Source: Butyricimonas faecalis (GTDB lineage Bacteria > Bacteroidota > Bacteroidia > Bacteroidales > Marinifilaceae). From it: a stretch of DNA of 64,000 bases. Under the pieces are notes generated by a model. It was not told where the DNA came from, ran no database searches, and saw nothing but the letters and a program-made list of their open reading frames with translations. Each line of letters starts with the position of its first letter. Position 1 is the stretch's first letter. Made by a program: the position numbers and the translations under genes. Positions 25,133 to 33,334 of this stretch are shown in pieces. Where the stretch lies: NCBI RefSeq assembly GCF_003991565.1, contig NZ_CP032819.1:3844001-3908000 (forward strand), in the 5' to 3' direction.

Positions 25133-27784
25133 ATGAAAAAGATTATTGTATTGTTAATGGTAACCTGTTTAGTTTTGCCTTTTGTGCAAGACGCGAATGC
25201 CTTCGGGAAGAAAAAGAAGAAAAAAATGCCTACAGAGCAAACGACTTTGGTGAGACCGCCCGTAAAAAAAACAGATCCTTATGCAGAGCTATTGAAAGGG
25301 GCGAAGACCGTCAAAGGCGATTTCATCACGTTGCACAACGTGAAAGGGAAAATTTTCTTTGAAATGCCGGTAAAGTATTTTAATCGTGAAATGCTATTGG
25401 CTTCCACGATGACAGCTTCTAATAATAGCATGTTCTGCTTGAATGGTTTTAAGTCAAAAGATCCGATGCACATAAAATTCGTAATGATTGACAGTACGAT
25501 ATATATGTGTGATGTGAATACATCGGCAACTTTTGATGAGAAAGAAGCGGTGCGGATGGAAAAAGTGAAGAAATTGAATTTTCTGGATCCGATGAGACGG
25601 AAATTTAAAAGAGAAGCCTATAATACGGATAGTACGGCTGTTGTTTTTGATGCTTCCGTGCTTTTTAACGGGGGAGAACCTGCATTGGCCCCGATCGAAA
25701 GTCAAAGTTCAGGACTTTTGCAAGTATCAGTGACCCCGAAAACCGATTTGACAATTGTGGGCGAGATGAAAGCTTTTGATGATAATATCATGGTGAAATC
25801 GACGTTTTCATACGATTACTCGATGCGAATCATGATGTTCGACCTTGGAAACGGTCCTTTAACGATAGAGGCTACCCGTACGCTGTTGTTGTTGCCGGAG
25901 GAGAAGATGCGTCCGAGAATTTCAGATTCTCGTATTGGTATATTCTTGACCGATAAGCAGTACATTTCGAACGAAGAGGATGGGTTACAGAATTACACGT
26001 TGGCTAATCGTTGGCGATTAGAACCCAAAGATATGGAAGCCTGGAAACGTGGGGAATTGGTGGAACCAATCAAACCGATCGTGTATTACATTGATGATGC
26101 TTTCCCGGAATTATGGCGGAAAGCTGCTAAAGAAGGAACTTTGCGTTGGAATAAAGCTTTTGAGAAAATCGGGTTTAAAAATGTGATTCAAGTTCGGGAT
26201 TTTCCAAAGGATGATCCAGAGTTTGACCCGGATAATCTGAAATATTCCTGTATTCGTTACGTGCCTTCATATACGGCAAATGCAATGGGGCCGTCGTGGG
26301 TAGATCCGACTACCGGAGAAATTATTAACGCTTCGGTTATTGTGTATAATGACGTGATAAAATTAAATAATCAATGGCGTTTCGTGCAGACCGCCCAGAT
26401 AGATCCTTCCGTGCGGGGAAAGAAATTACCGGATGATATTGTCTATGAAACTTTGGCATACGTGATCGGTCACGAGGTGGGACACACGTTGGGATTAATG
26501 CATAATATGGCTGCTTCGGCTGCCTATCCGGTGGATTCCTTGCGTTCAGCTTCATTTACTCAAAAATATGGAACAACACCTTCCATCATGGATTACGCTA
26601 GATTTAATTACGTGGCCCAACCAGAAGACAAGGGGGTAAAACTGACGCCTCCTGATCTGGGGGTATATGACGAGTACGCTATTAAGTGGTTATATTGTCC
26701 GATTCCGGAGGCAGTGACTCCAAAAGATGAAATTCCCACCTTGGAGAGTTGGATTGATGAAAAGGTGGGAGATCCCTGTTTCCGTTACGGACGTCAGCAA
26801 CTGGATGCCCGTTATGACCCGAGCGCTCTGGAAGAAGATTTGGGTGATGACCCGATTAAGGCCGGGAATTACGGTATAAAAAATCTAAAATATATCTTAT
26901 CACATTTGAATGAATGGATACAAGATGATCCGACCGCGGAGCATAAGGCTGGACTTTGTAAAGCGATAGCGGATCAATATGTGCGTTACGTGAACAACGT
27001 GGTGATGAATGTCGGTGGTATTTATTTGAATGATGTGAAAGAGGGAACACCCGGGAAAAAGCATCAGGTGGTTTCGAAAGCCGTGCAAAAAGAGTCTTTG
27101 AAATGGGCATTAAAGCAATTCCGGAATTTGAGCTGGCTGGATAACAAGGAACTAACATCTCAATTCCCGTTGGACATGCCGTTATCTCTTCTGACAGGTA
27201 ATAAATTATCTGTAAGTATACTTAATTCAGTTATGAATGTGTATGCGGCAAACGTCGTGGCAGATAGTAAGTATTCCGTGGAAGAATATTTTGATGACCT
27301 ATATCTAGGGGTTTGGGATGCTGCCTTGACTGGACGTAAATTAACGCTACACGAGAAACAGCTGCAACGTCAGGTATTGGCATTAGCAATCGCGACCATA
27401 GAACAAGCAACCTCTGCGAATGCTGGGGCAAGACAGAAAGGTTTTGTTTCAGAAGTTTACGCTCCTTCCGTGGGGGATATTTGCCTGTATGGTCTGGATG
27501 AAACGGGTATTATCTCTCGTTATCAGGATATTTTCCAAAGAATAGAGGATGAATACGGGAGAGGTTATGTTGCTCAAAATATGAAGCTTACTGATTATGG
27601 AAAAGGTTATGGCTGGCAACAGGCACTACCTGTACAGGCGGTAGCTGATTTTGAAACTTATTTTTATAAAATGGGGAGTAAACTAACTGTAATGTTGTCT
27701 ACTCGCATGAATTCTTTACCTGTAGAAGACAGACCTCATTATCAGAAAATATTATTTGCTATTCAAAAATTATCGAAGAAATAA
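25133..27784 (+). CDS. Large exported zinc metalloprotease, DUF5118/DUF5117 type (cassette B)
   Basis: The product has 883 residues. The signal (IIVLLMVTCLVLPFVQDANA) is followed by a very Lys-rich stretch (FGKKKKKKMP). The family segments FITLHNVKGKIFFEMP, NREMLLAST and LLLLPEEKMRPR precede the catalytic motif HEVGHTLGLMH, with His447, Glu448, His451 and His457 as zinc ligands and general base. SIMDYARFNYVAQPED follows. It is similar along its whole length to the protease at 11037, with the strongest agreement from about residue 230 to 650 and more divergence in the last 200 residues. The gene before it encodes an apparently inactive metallopeptidase-fold lipoprotein. The next gene, a TlpA-like thioredoxin, starts 4 bases after its stop. 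Confidence 0.93.
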   Translation: MKKIIVLLMVTCLVLPFVQDANAFGKKKKKKMPTEQTTLVRPPVKKTDPYAELLKGAKTVKGDFITLHNVKGKIFFEMPVKYFNREMLLASTMTASNNSMFCLNGFKSKDPMHIKFVMIDSTIYMCDVNTSATFDEKEAVRMEKVKKLNFLDPMRRKFKREAYNTDSTAVVFDASVLFNGGEPALAPIESQSSGLLQVSVTPKTDLTIVGEMKAFDDNIMVKSTFSYDYSMRIMMFDLGNGPLTIEATRTLLLLPEEKMRPRISDSRIGIFLTDKQYISNEEDGLQNYTLANRWRLEPKDMEAWKRGELVEPIKPIVYYIDDAFPELWRKAAKEGTLRWNKAFEKIGFKNVIQVRDFPKDDPEFDPDNLKYSCIRYVPSYTANAMGPSWVDPTTGEIINASVIVYNDVIKLNNQWRFVQTAQIDPSVRGKKLPDDIVYETLAYVIGHEVGHTLGLMHNMAASAAYPVDSLRSASFTQKYGTTPSIMDYARFNYVAQPEDKGVKLTPPDLGVYDEYAIKWLYCPIPEAVTPKDEIPTLESWIDEKVGDPCFRYGRQQLDARYDPSALEEDLGDDPIKAGNYGIKNLKYILSHLNEWIQDDPTAEHKAGLCKAIADQYVRYVNNVVMNVGGIYLNDVKEGTPGKKHQVVSKAVQKESLKWALKQFRNLSWLDNKELTSQFPLDMPLSLLTGNKLSVSILNSVMNVYAANVVADSKYSVEEYFDDLYLGVWDAALTGRKLTLHEKQLQRQVLALAIATIEQATSANAGARQKGFVSEVYAPSVGDICLYGLDETGIISRYQDIFQRIEDEYGRGYVAQNMKLTDYGKGYGWQQALPVQAVADFETYFYKMGSKLTVMLSTRMNSLPVEDRPHYQKILFAIQKLSKK

Positions 27785-27788
27785 AAAT

Positions 27789-28904
27789 ATGAAAAGTCAT
27801 ATATGGGTATATTTGATGGTAATCCTTTGCTTGGGTGCTTGTAAGAGCACCCCGGCGGGATTTATCATACAAGGACATGTTGAAGGACTTGATGGGAAAG
27901 AGATTTATTTGCTCTCGGATGTGAATGATCGGTTAGTTAAAGGTAAAAGATACGATACATTGGGTATTTCGGTGGTTGAGAACGGTTTGTTTTCTTTCCG
28001 TGGTTCGGTTGATAGTGTAATTGTTGCAATGATTGGTATTGAAGGACTAAGGGGTGGATTCCCTATTTTTTTGGAAAATCGGGAGTTTGAAGCGAAGATG
28101 GATTTTGCGAGAATGGACGGGGCCGTGATTACCGGGGGCAGAGAGCAAGATGTGTATAATCTTTTTTGGAATATCGATAAAAAACTTTTCATTGAGGGAG
28201 AGAGGTTACGAAGTGCTAGAAATATAAAATTGCAAGAAAACTTATTTCAAGAAGCAGAAGAACTGACTCGCAAAATTAAGGATTTGGATGAAGAGGCTGA
28301 CCGACAGGAGAGTGAGGTGATTCGTCAAAATCCAAACGCGATAGCTTCGGCTTACCGATTACATTCTAAACTCATCAAGTTATCATTGCCCCAATTGGAA
28401 GAGAAGGTTGCATTGTTGGGACAGAAAGTGAAAACATCGAAGTATGGTCGGGAGGTAGAGGATTGGTTCCACCGTCTGAAAGCTACGACTCCTGGCGTTC
28501 AGGCCCCGAATTTTGAAGCTATGACCCCGGACGGGAATACGATTTCTTTGTATAGCATAAAAGCAAAATATAAGATTATCGAGTTTTGGGCCTCATGGTG
28601 TGGTCCCTGTCGGGCTGAAATGCCGAATATGGTAGAAATTTATAAGGATTTTCATGCAAAAGGGTTGGAAATACTTGGAGTGTCACTGGATCGGAAATTA
28701 GAACCTTGGAAAGAGGCGATTCAAAAAGATGGCCAGAGCTGGTTGCATTGCTCTGATCTGAAATACTGGCAAAGTGATATTGCCCGTATGTATGTGATAA
28801 ATACGATCCCACAGACTCTAGTGTTGGATGAGAATAATGTAATTGTGGCGAGAGGATTGAGGGGCGAGGAGTTAAGAACAAAGTTATCAGAGTTGCTTCC
28901 TTAA
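27789..28904 (+). CDS. TlpA/ResA-like thioredoxin lipoprotein with N-terminal DUF4369-like domain
   Basis: The product has 371 residues. ATG at 27789 gives the leader and lipobox CLGAC (Cys17); an upstream in-frame start would lie inside the protease gene. The N-terminal half (about residues 25-120) looks like DUF4369 (FIIQGHVEGLDGKEIYLLSD). A coiled segment of about 90 residues follows, then an AhpC/TSA-type thioredoxin domain with FWASWCGPCRAEMP (Cys271, Cys274) and NTIPQTLVLDENN around cis-Pro. It reduces disulfides in the periplasm. It closes cassette B in the same relative place that a thioredoxin follows the protease in cassette A, although the two thioredoxins have different extra domains. 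Confidence 0.92.
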   Translation: MKSHIWVYLMVILCLGACKSTPAGFIIQGHVEGLDGKEIYLLSDVNDRLVKGKRYDTLGISVVENGLFSFRGSVDSVIVAMIGIEGLRGGFPIFLENREFEAKMDFARMDGAVITGGREQDVYNLFWNIDKKLFIEGERLRSARNIKLQENLFQEAEELTRKIKDLDEEADRQESEVIRQNPNAIASAYRLHSKLIKLSLPQLEEKVALLGQKVKTSKYGREVEDWFHRLKATTPGVQAPNFEAMTPDGNTISLYSIKAKYKIIEFWASWCGPCRAEMPNMVEIYKDFHAKGLEILGVSLDRKLEPWKEAIQKDGQSWLHCSDLKYWQSDIARMYVINTIPQTLVLDENNVIVARGLRGEELRTKLSELLP

Positions 28905-29080
28905 TTGTGGGGGACATTTATCTGTTGTAAAATGGTTTGTAATTGCTGATGGTTATTCGGAATTCTGTATGATAGGGAATTGTTTTACCTTTAATGATCC
29001 TGCATTTAACGAGAGTTCGATATAATCATCAGCAATAGTTTCTACTGAAAACTATTGGAAATCCTACTGAAATTCTATGG

Positions 29081-29192
29081 AAATAATCCCACTTAGTCGT
29101 TGCTCAGCCGTTGTTCAAACGTTGCTCAAACGTTACGGGTTGGTTCAGCTACGAGTAAACTTCGAATGAGCACTGGGTATGTGGGATTATTT
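29081..29192. repeat. Intergenic element 1: 11-bp tandem units inside a 12-bp inverted repeat
   Basis: This sits in the 380-base gap 28905-29284 between convergent genes. Units CGTTGCTCAGC (29098), CGTTGTTCAAA (29109) and CGTTGCTCAAA (29120), with a partial CGTTACGGGTT (29131), repeat with a period of exactly 11. The array is enclosed by a perfect 12-bp inverted repeat, AAATAATCCCAC (29081-29092) and GTGGGATTATTT (29181-29192). The rest of the gap has no open frame or clear terminator that I can support. See also 32502 and 54436. Confidence 0.75.
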
Positions 29193-29284
29193 GGGTATAT
29201 TTACTACTTTATTTGGGTAAGATTTGAGTAGTATCGAACTCTCTATTGTTGCAGATCTTAAAGTTGATAAATAATTACTTCTCT

Positions 29285-30058
29285 CTATTCGGTTTGCCGG
29301 GTATGCTTGAAAATCCATTCAAGTCGTTTACTTGTATAACTCTTGATGCAAGTGATTTCATGTGTCCATCCGTTTTCAATGTCAAAAGCGCTTTCTCCTC
29401 CTAATTCATTCAAGTGATTGATAAAATCTTCTACTACGGTTATATCCATGATTTCATCAGCTGTTCCCATTACAGTGTAGACTGGAGTTCGGGCAACATT
29501 TGAAGCATTGCATCCCGAGGGTTTCCCGGCCACGGGCATGGCGGCCGCGAATAGATCCGGATAAGAGGATATCATGCTCCAGGTGCCAGTGCCACCCATG
29601 GATCCTCCAAAAATATAAATACGCTTCGTGTCAATGACCCCGCTAGCCGCGTATTCGTCTATCAGAGATTTTAATACTCCGTTCATGCTTCCGCCCCATG
29701 ACTTATTTGAGGGGCATTGGGGAACGAGAAATATGGAATTAATCTGGTGTGAAACGAGGTAATTACCGATAGAATCAATTCCAACCTCGTTCATTTGTGT
29801 TGTATTGTCGTTTCCCTTGCTTGTACCCCCGTGCAGGTAAAGGACTAGTGCGGCCTTTTTATTGTCTGTCGCGGAGATCGCGGCTTTTCTATAAGGCAAA
29901 TTTACACTTTGATATATACCTTGCTCGTACGAAAAGGATATGGATTCCGGGGTTGGTTCCGGAATGGGATCCGATTCTTCTTCTTTTTCATGACCTGTTG
30001 AACATGACGCGAGAGTAAATAGCATCATCAGTGCTAAAAATGTAAATATGTGTTTCAT
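29285..30058 (-). CDS. Exported alpha/beta-hydrolase (esterase-like) lipoprotein
   Basis: The product has 257 residues. Lipobox TLASC (Cys19) is followed by an acidic, Pro-rich linker (about residues 24-38). The alpha/beta-hydrolase core has ALVLYLHGGTSKG (oxyanion-hole region), the nucleophile elbow GGSMGG with Ser153, and probable triad partners Asp201 (MGTADE) and His233 (GWTHE). It resembles PHB-depolymerase/feruloyl-esterase-like and prolyl-oligopeptidase-like lipoproteins that act on ester bonds outside the inner membrane. It is encoded 9 bases downstream of the DUF6515-like gene on the same strand and is probably cotranscribed with it. Substrate is unknown. Confidence 0.85.
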   Translation of the reverse strand: MKHIFTFLALMMLFTLASCSTGHEKEEESDPIPEPTPESISFSYEQGIYQSVNLPYRKAAISATDNKKAALVLYLHGGTSKGNDNTTQMNEVGIDSIGNYLVSHQINSIFLVPQCPSNKSWGGSMNGVLKSLIDEYAASGVIDTKRIYIFGGSMGGTGTWSMISSYPDLFAAAMPVAGKPSGCNASNVARTPVYTVMGTADEIMDITVVEDFINHLNELGGESAFDIENGWTHEITCIKSYTSKRLEWIFKHTRQTE

Positions 30059-30067
30059 GTCATTAAT

Positions 30068-30475
30068 TTATTTAATAAAACCAACTACTTCGCATTTAAT
30101 CTTTTTCTTGGTGAGCACCTGCTTGTAAATCACTCCGTCATAAACGAAACGGGTTCCGTCCGGAGTTTCTATCGTCTTGACCCCGGATGCCGGTAATTCT
30201 GCGACGGTCATCCCTATTTCTGGACGTACAACTTGATACAGCTTGTTTATTTTGCGATAATATATACCGGTAGCATAATAGTATGGCACATGCCGGAAGT
30301 GAATGACAGCACAATGATGTGGCCGTTTGTGGAAATGTTGGATGGCGTGCCTGTGTGGTCTTGTGATAGAATTGATCGTTGAGGTTTTAGCTGCCGTAGA
30401 TTTACTTGCCGCACTTGTGCTTTGAGAAGTTCCGATCAAGCACAATGACATGAGAATAAAAATTAGCTTTTTCAT
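30068..30475 (-). CDS. DUF6515-like exported protein
   Basis: The product has 135 residues. A Sec signal (LIFILMSLCLIGTSQS) is followed by a Ser/Thr/Ala-rich stretch and a striking His-rich segment (HRHAIQHFHKRPHHCAVIHF), then YYYATGIYYRKINKLYQVV and a C-terminal GTRFVYDGVIYKQV. The Tyr-rich repeats match my memory of DUF6515 proteins. The His-rich part (about residues 41-62) could bind metal; that is inference only. The gene is divergent from the LytS/LytTR pair, sharing a 171-base intergenic region with candidate operators, so it may be a target of that system. No function is known. Confidence 0.75.
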   Translation of the reverse strand: MKKLIFILMSLCLIGTSQSTSAASKSTAAKTSTINSITRPHRHAIQHFHKRPHHCAVIHFRHVPYYYATGIYYRKINKLYQVVRPEIGMTVAELPASGVKTIETPDGTRFVYDGVIYKQVLTKKKIKCEVVGFIK

Positions 30476-30556
30476 ATTTTATCGTTTTAATTGTTTTTCG
30501 GATGTAAAAATAATACCTCTTCAAATACGAAAAAACAGGTTTACTTAAAATGATGG

Positions 30557-30596
30557 TGAACGACACGAAAATGAGGATGAACGGGAATTTCCCGTT
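30557..30596. promoter_or_regulatory. Candidate LytTR operator: 21-bp-spaced direct repeats and a palindrome
   Basis: TGAACG occurs at 30557 and 30578, exactly 21 bases apart, inside a looser repeat of the form GAnGnTGAACGnnA. The second copy runs into the perfect palindrome AACGGGAATTTCCCGTT (30580-30596), which ends 21 bases before the -7 box of the kinase gene. LytTR regulators such as AgrA bind paired direct repeats with this spacing. Confidence 0.5.
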
Positions 30597-30617
30597 TTAT
30601 ATATTTATAGGATTTTG

Positions 30618-30625
30618 TATTTTTG
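30618..30625 (+). promoter_or_regulatory. -7 box of the LytS/LytTR operon
   Basis: TATTTTTG matches TAnnTTTG and lies 21 bases before the ATG at 30647. A clear -33 element is absent, which would fit activator-dependent transcription. Confidence 0.6.
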
Positions 30626-30646
30626 TACAAATCAAAAAGAAGATAT

Positions 30647-31693
30647 ATGATACAAATCAATAGGCGTTTGCTGTATATCGATTTGGCGTTTTGCTTGCTT
30701 TTACTTCCTTTCATGATCTGGTTATTGCCTGTTAACCGGTGGATGAACAACAATGCGTCGTTTGTTTTTTTATTCGTGGGATGGTTATATGTTGTTTATT
30801 TTGTTAATAGATATTGTACTATACCTTGGATATTCCGAAATCGAGCCCATTTAATTGGTGCATTGGTTATGGTGCTGATGACGGTTGTGGTTACCTATCT
30901 GATTTCATGCTACCGTTTCGAGACTCCTCAATTCCTTCCGCGGAGGCCACATCTTTTGCATGGAGAGACCGGATCGCAGTCCCGGATGGAAATAAACCTT
31001 CACCAGCGAGCCGTGTGGTTCTTGTATGTCGTTGTCTTGGCGTTTAGTTTTGCCGTGGGTGTTTTGGCAGAATTGTACAGGTTGGTTATGGAACGGCAAA
31101 TTGTTGAACATGAAAAGAAAAAAGCCGAGTTGGCTCTTTATAAAGTCCAGATAAACCCGCATTTTTTGTTCAATACTCTCAACACGCTTTACGGCTTGAT
31201 GTTGACTGATATTGGACGGGCTGAAACGGCATTTATGCAATTCATGGATATGCTGAAATACATGTATACGAGCGCGGAAAAAGATAAAGTCCCCTTGCAG
31301 GCTGAGATCGACTACATCCGCAAGTACATCGAATTGCAGAAAAATCGTATGAACGAGCATACGCGGGTGCATTTTTCGTTTGAAAGCCGAAACGAGAATC
31401 CCGATCTTATGATTGCCCCGATGATTCTGATTACATTCGTGGAAAACGCGTTCAAATACGGGGTTTCTTCCCATGAGGATACTGATATATATGTTACGGT
31501 TGGAATAGATGGAACTTGTTTCCGTTTTTCGACACAAAACTCGATTATCAGCTTACCGGAAAAAGAGAAGAGTGGTTACGGTATTGCTAATTGCCGCAAG
31601 AGGCTGGAGTTACTCTATCCTGATAGGTATCAATTGGAAATAACGGAACAGGGGGATTGTTATCGTGTAACACTTATTCTTCATTTGAGATGA
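30647..31693 (+). CDS. LytS-type sensor histidine kinase (His_kinase/HATPase family)
   Basis: The product has 348 residues. The ATG at 30647 lies downstream of the TATTTTTG box, which rules out an earlier TTG. Four membrane helices are predicted within about residues 10-150 and no large periplasmic sensor is seen. The His_kinase (PF06580) domain has the phosphoacceptor in NPHFLFNTLN (His172). The HATPase part has ITFVENAFKYGV (N-box) and GYGIANCRKRLELLYP (G-box). The stop overlaps the start of the response regulator gene (ATGA), so the pair is translated together. The signal is probably sensed within or near the membrane. Confidence 0.94.
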   Translation: MIQINRRLLYIDLAFCLLLLPFMIWLLPVNRWMNNNASFVFLFVGWLYVVYFVNRYCTIPWIFRNRAHLIGALVMVLMTVVVTYLISCYRFETPQFLPRRPHLLHGETGSQSRMEINLHQRAVWFLYVVVLAFSFAVGVLAELYRLVMERQIVEHEKKKAELALYKVQINPHFLFNTLNTLYGLMLTDIGRAETAFMQFMDMLKYMYTSAEKDKVPLQAEIDYIRKYIELQKNRMNEHTRVHFSFESRNENPDLMIAPMILITFVENAFKYGVSSHEDTDIYVTVGIDGTCFRFSTQNSIISLPEKEKSGYGIANCRKRLELLYPDRYQLEITEQGDCYRVTLILHLR

Positions 31694-32394
31694 AATGCAT
31701 AGCTATAGATGATGAACCGATTGCTTTAAGTATTCTGCGTCAATATTGCCAACGAAGCGGGGATTTGGAATTGGAAACGTACTCGGACCCGGTTGTCGGG
31801 ATGCGGGCAGTGGAACGAGTGAAGCCTGATCTGCTATTCCTAGATATTCAAATGGGAGAGATTCGTGGTATTGAATTAGCCCGAGAGATACCGAAAGGAA
31901 CTTTCCTCGTTTTTACGACGGCATATGCCCGATATGCTGTTGATGGTTTCGATCTTAATGCCGTCGATTTCCTGCACAAACCGTTTTCATTTGGTCGCTT
32001 CTGTCAGGCTGTTGAAAAGGTGCGTCAATTAAAAACTCTTCAGGAGCTTTCAAGGGAACCCGTCTTGACGGATGAAGAGATTACGGTCAAGGTCGAATAT
32101 AAAAACATAAGAATACGGCTTGCGGAGATTATTTATATTGAGGCCATGGATAATTACGTCCGTATTCATTTGTTGCACGGGCGTCAGATCCTTTCGCAAA
32201 TAAGTCTTAAAAATTTACTGGAATTACTTCCTAAAGAGTTTGTACGTATTCATAAGTCGTTTGTTGTTCCTTTGTATCGTGTTGAATCTTATTCGCGAAC
32301 GGGGATAACTCTTTATAATTCAGATGTTACTATCCCGATTGGTAGGGCTTTTTACACTGATTTTATGGAGAGAATGAACTGTAAAGGGAGTTGA
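31690..32394 (+). CDS. LytTR-family response regulator
   Basis: The product has 234 residues. The ATG at 31690 overlaps the kinase stop (ATGA). The receiver domain (about residues 1-120) has the acidic pair DDEP at 7-10, the phosphoacceptor Asp52 in LLFLDIQMG, and the conserved Lys in FLHKPFSF. The LytTR DNA-binding domain (about 135-234) includes IIYIEAMDNYVRIHL and FVRIHKSFVVPLYRVES. Phosphorylation by the adjacent kinase should let it bind paired direct repeats; candidates lie just upstream of the operon at 30557-30596. Likely targets are its own operon and the divergent genes at 30475 and 30058. Confidence 0.95.
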   Translation: MKCIAIDDEPIALSILRQYCQRSGDLELETYSDPVVGMRAVERVKPDLLFLDIQMGEIRGIELAREIPKGTFLVFTTAYARYAVDGFDLNAVDFLHKPFSFGRFCQAVEKVRQLKTLQELSREPVLTDEEITVKVEYKNIRIRLAEIIYIEAMDNYVRIHLLHGRQILSQISLKNLLELLPKEFVRIHKSFVVPLYRVESYSRTGITLYNSDVTIPIGRAFYTDFMERMNCKGS

Positions 32395-32501
32395 TAGATC
32401 AAGAAAAAGTTATTTTGTTGATTCTGACACGGGTTTATTGTAGATTTTTTTAGGATAATACACGGTGTTTGCCTGTTGCGTATTCGATGTTCTTAGGGAT
32501 T

Positions 32502-32567
32502 AAAGACGTATTATTTTCGAATCAAAGACGTATCAAAGACGTTCACGAACGTCTTTGTATTGAAATT
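32502..32567. repeat. Intergenic element 2: 11-bp tandem units with an inverted copy
   Basis: This lies in the 342-base gap 32395-32736. Units AAAGACGTATT (32502), AAAGACGTATC (32524) and AAAGACGTTCA (32535) are in 11-base phase, with a diverged unit at 32513. The inverted copy CGAACGTCTTT follows at 32546, so 32534-32557 forms a perfect hairpin with 11-bp arms and a 2-base centre. The rest of the gap holds the GNAT promoter (32688) and nothing else I can support. Confidence 0.75.
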
Positions 32568-32687
32568 GATAGATTGTTGATTTATGGTTGTCGGATAATT
32601 ACTTCAAGTGTTCCTCCTTTCTTTATTTGCTAACGGGTGGTAATATATCTTGTCGTTATGGTCGATTGCTTTATCGGGTATGATTTA

Positions 32688-32721
32688 TTTGTTGAGAAAA
32701 ATATTTTTTTGGGTATTTTTG
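32688..32721 (+). promoter_or_regulatory. Promoter of the GNAT acetyltransferase gene
   Basis: TTTGTTG (32688-32694) and TATTTTTG (32714-32721) are separated by 19-22 bases. The box position decides for the ATG at 32737 over longer in-frame starts. Confidence 0.7.
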
Positions 32722-32736
32722 CTTGAAAATAGAAAA

Positions 32737-33264
32737 ATGAGAGAAGTAATATTAGAAACGGAACGGTTGGTTTTGAGAACGTTAGAGCAGGATGATTTTG
32801 AGGAGGTGTGTAAATTGTTACAGGACCCCGTGGTGATGTATGCTTACGAGGGTGCTTTTAGTGATCAGGAAGTTCAGGCATGGTTGGACAAGATGTTCTG
32901 GCGGTACGAGAATGACGGTTTTGCCCTGTGGGCGGTCATCGAGAAGAGTAGTGGTGAACTTATCGGGCAATGTGGCATCACGTATCAGGAATATAACGGG
33001 GGATGGGTGCCGGAAGTCGGATATTTGTTCCGGAAAGAGTTTTGGCATAAGGGATTTGCCACGGAGGCTGCCATGGCTTGTAAAGAGTATGCATTTCAAG
33101 TGCTGAATTTTGACGAGGTGTATTCAATTATTCGGGATTCAAATGTAGCGTCCCAAAATGTGGCCCGACGGAACGGGATGACAGAGGTTGATACCTTTGT
33201 TAAGCATTATCGAGGTGTTGAGATGCCGCATATCATTTTTAGGGTATCGAGAAAAGATATTTGA
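32737..33264 (+). CDS. GNAT-family N-acetyltransferase (RimJ/RimL type)
   Basis: The product has 175 residues. The start at 32737 is fixed by the promoter box just upstream. The pattern is that of RimJ/RimL-like enzymes: ETERLVLRTLEQDDFEEV at the N-terminus, FALWAVIEKSSGELIGQCGI as the central strands, and the acetyl-CoA-binding segment FRKEFWHKGFATEAAMAC (R/Q-x-x-G-x-A variant). NVASQNVARRNGM lies near the C-terminus. It transfers an acetyl group from acetyl-CoA to an amine, perhaps a protein N-terminus or small molecule; the target cannot be read. It stands alone between an intergenic repeat element and the tRNA terminator. Confidence 0.92.
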   Translation: MREVILETERLVLRTLEQDDFEEVCKLLQDPVVMYAYEGAFSDQEVQAWLDKMFWRYENDGFALWAVIEKSSGELIGQCGITYQEYNGGWVPEVGYLFRKEFWHKGFATEAAMACKEYAFQVLNFDEVYSIIRDSNVASQNVARRNGMTEVDTFVKHYRGVEMPHIIFRVSRKDI

Positions 33265-33289
33265 AAAGCGTGATGGAAAATTTCGGGGG

Positions 33290-33323
33290 GAAAATAAAAG
33301 GAGTTAGTGATAACTAACTCCTT
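33290..33323 (-). terminator. Terminator of the tRNA-Gly/tRNA-Leu transcript
   Basis: AAGGAGTTAGT and ACTAACTCCTT (33298-33323) form an 11-bp stem with a 4-base loop. Read on the minus strand it is followed by a T-rich tract (33290-33297). It may also end the GNAT transcript from the other side. Confidence 0.85.
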
Positions 33324-33334
33324 GATATTCCGTG

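Noticed and set aside
25054..25362. Plus-strand open frame of 102 codons across the start of the cassette B protease
   Set aside because: It is out of frame with the protease and crosses the hairpin at 25069-25098. Its charge-rich sequence mirrors the Lys-rich linker of the protease gene.
29098..29141. Possible CRISPR array from the short repeats
   Set aside because: The units are 11 bases with no spacers and no cas genes nearby, so it is a tandem repeat, not CRISPR.
30905..31537. Minus-strand open frame of 210 codons opposite the LytS kinase
   Set aside because: The kinase has all its catalytic boxes on the plus strand and the antisense product shows no family features.
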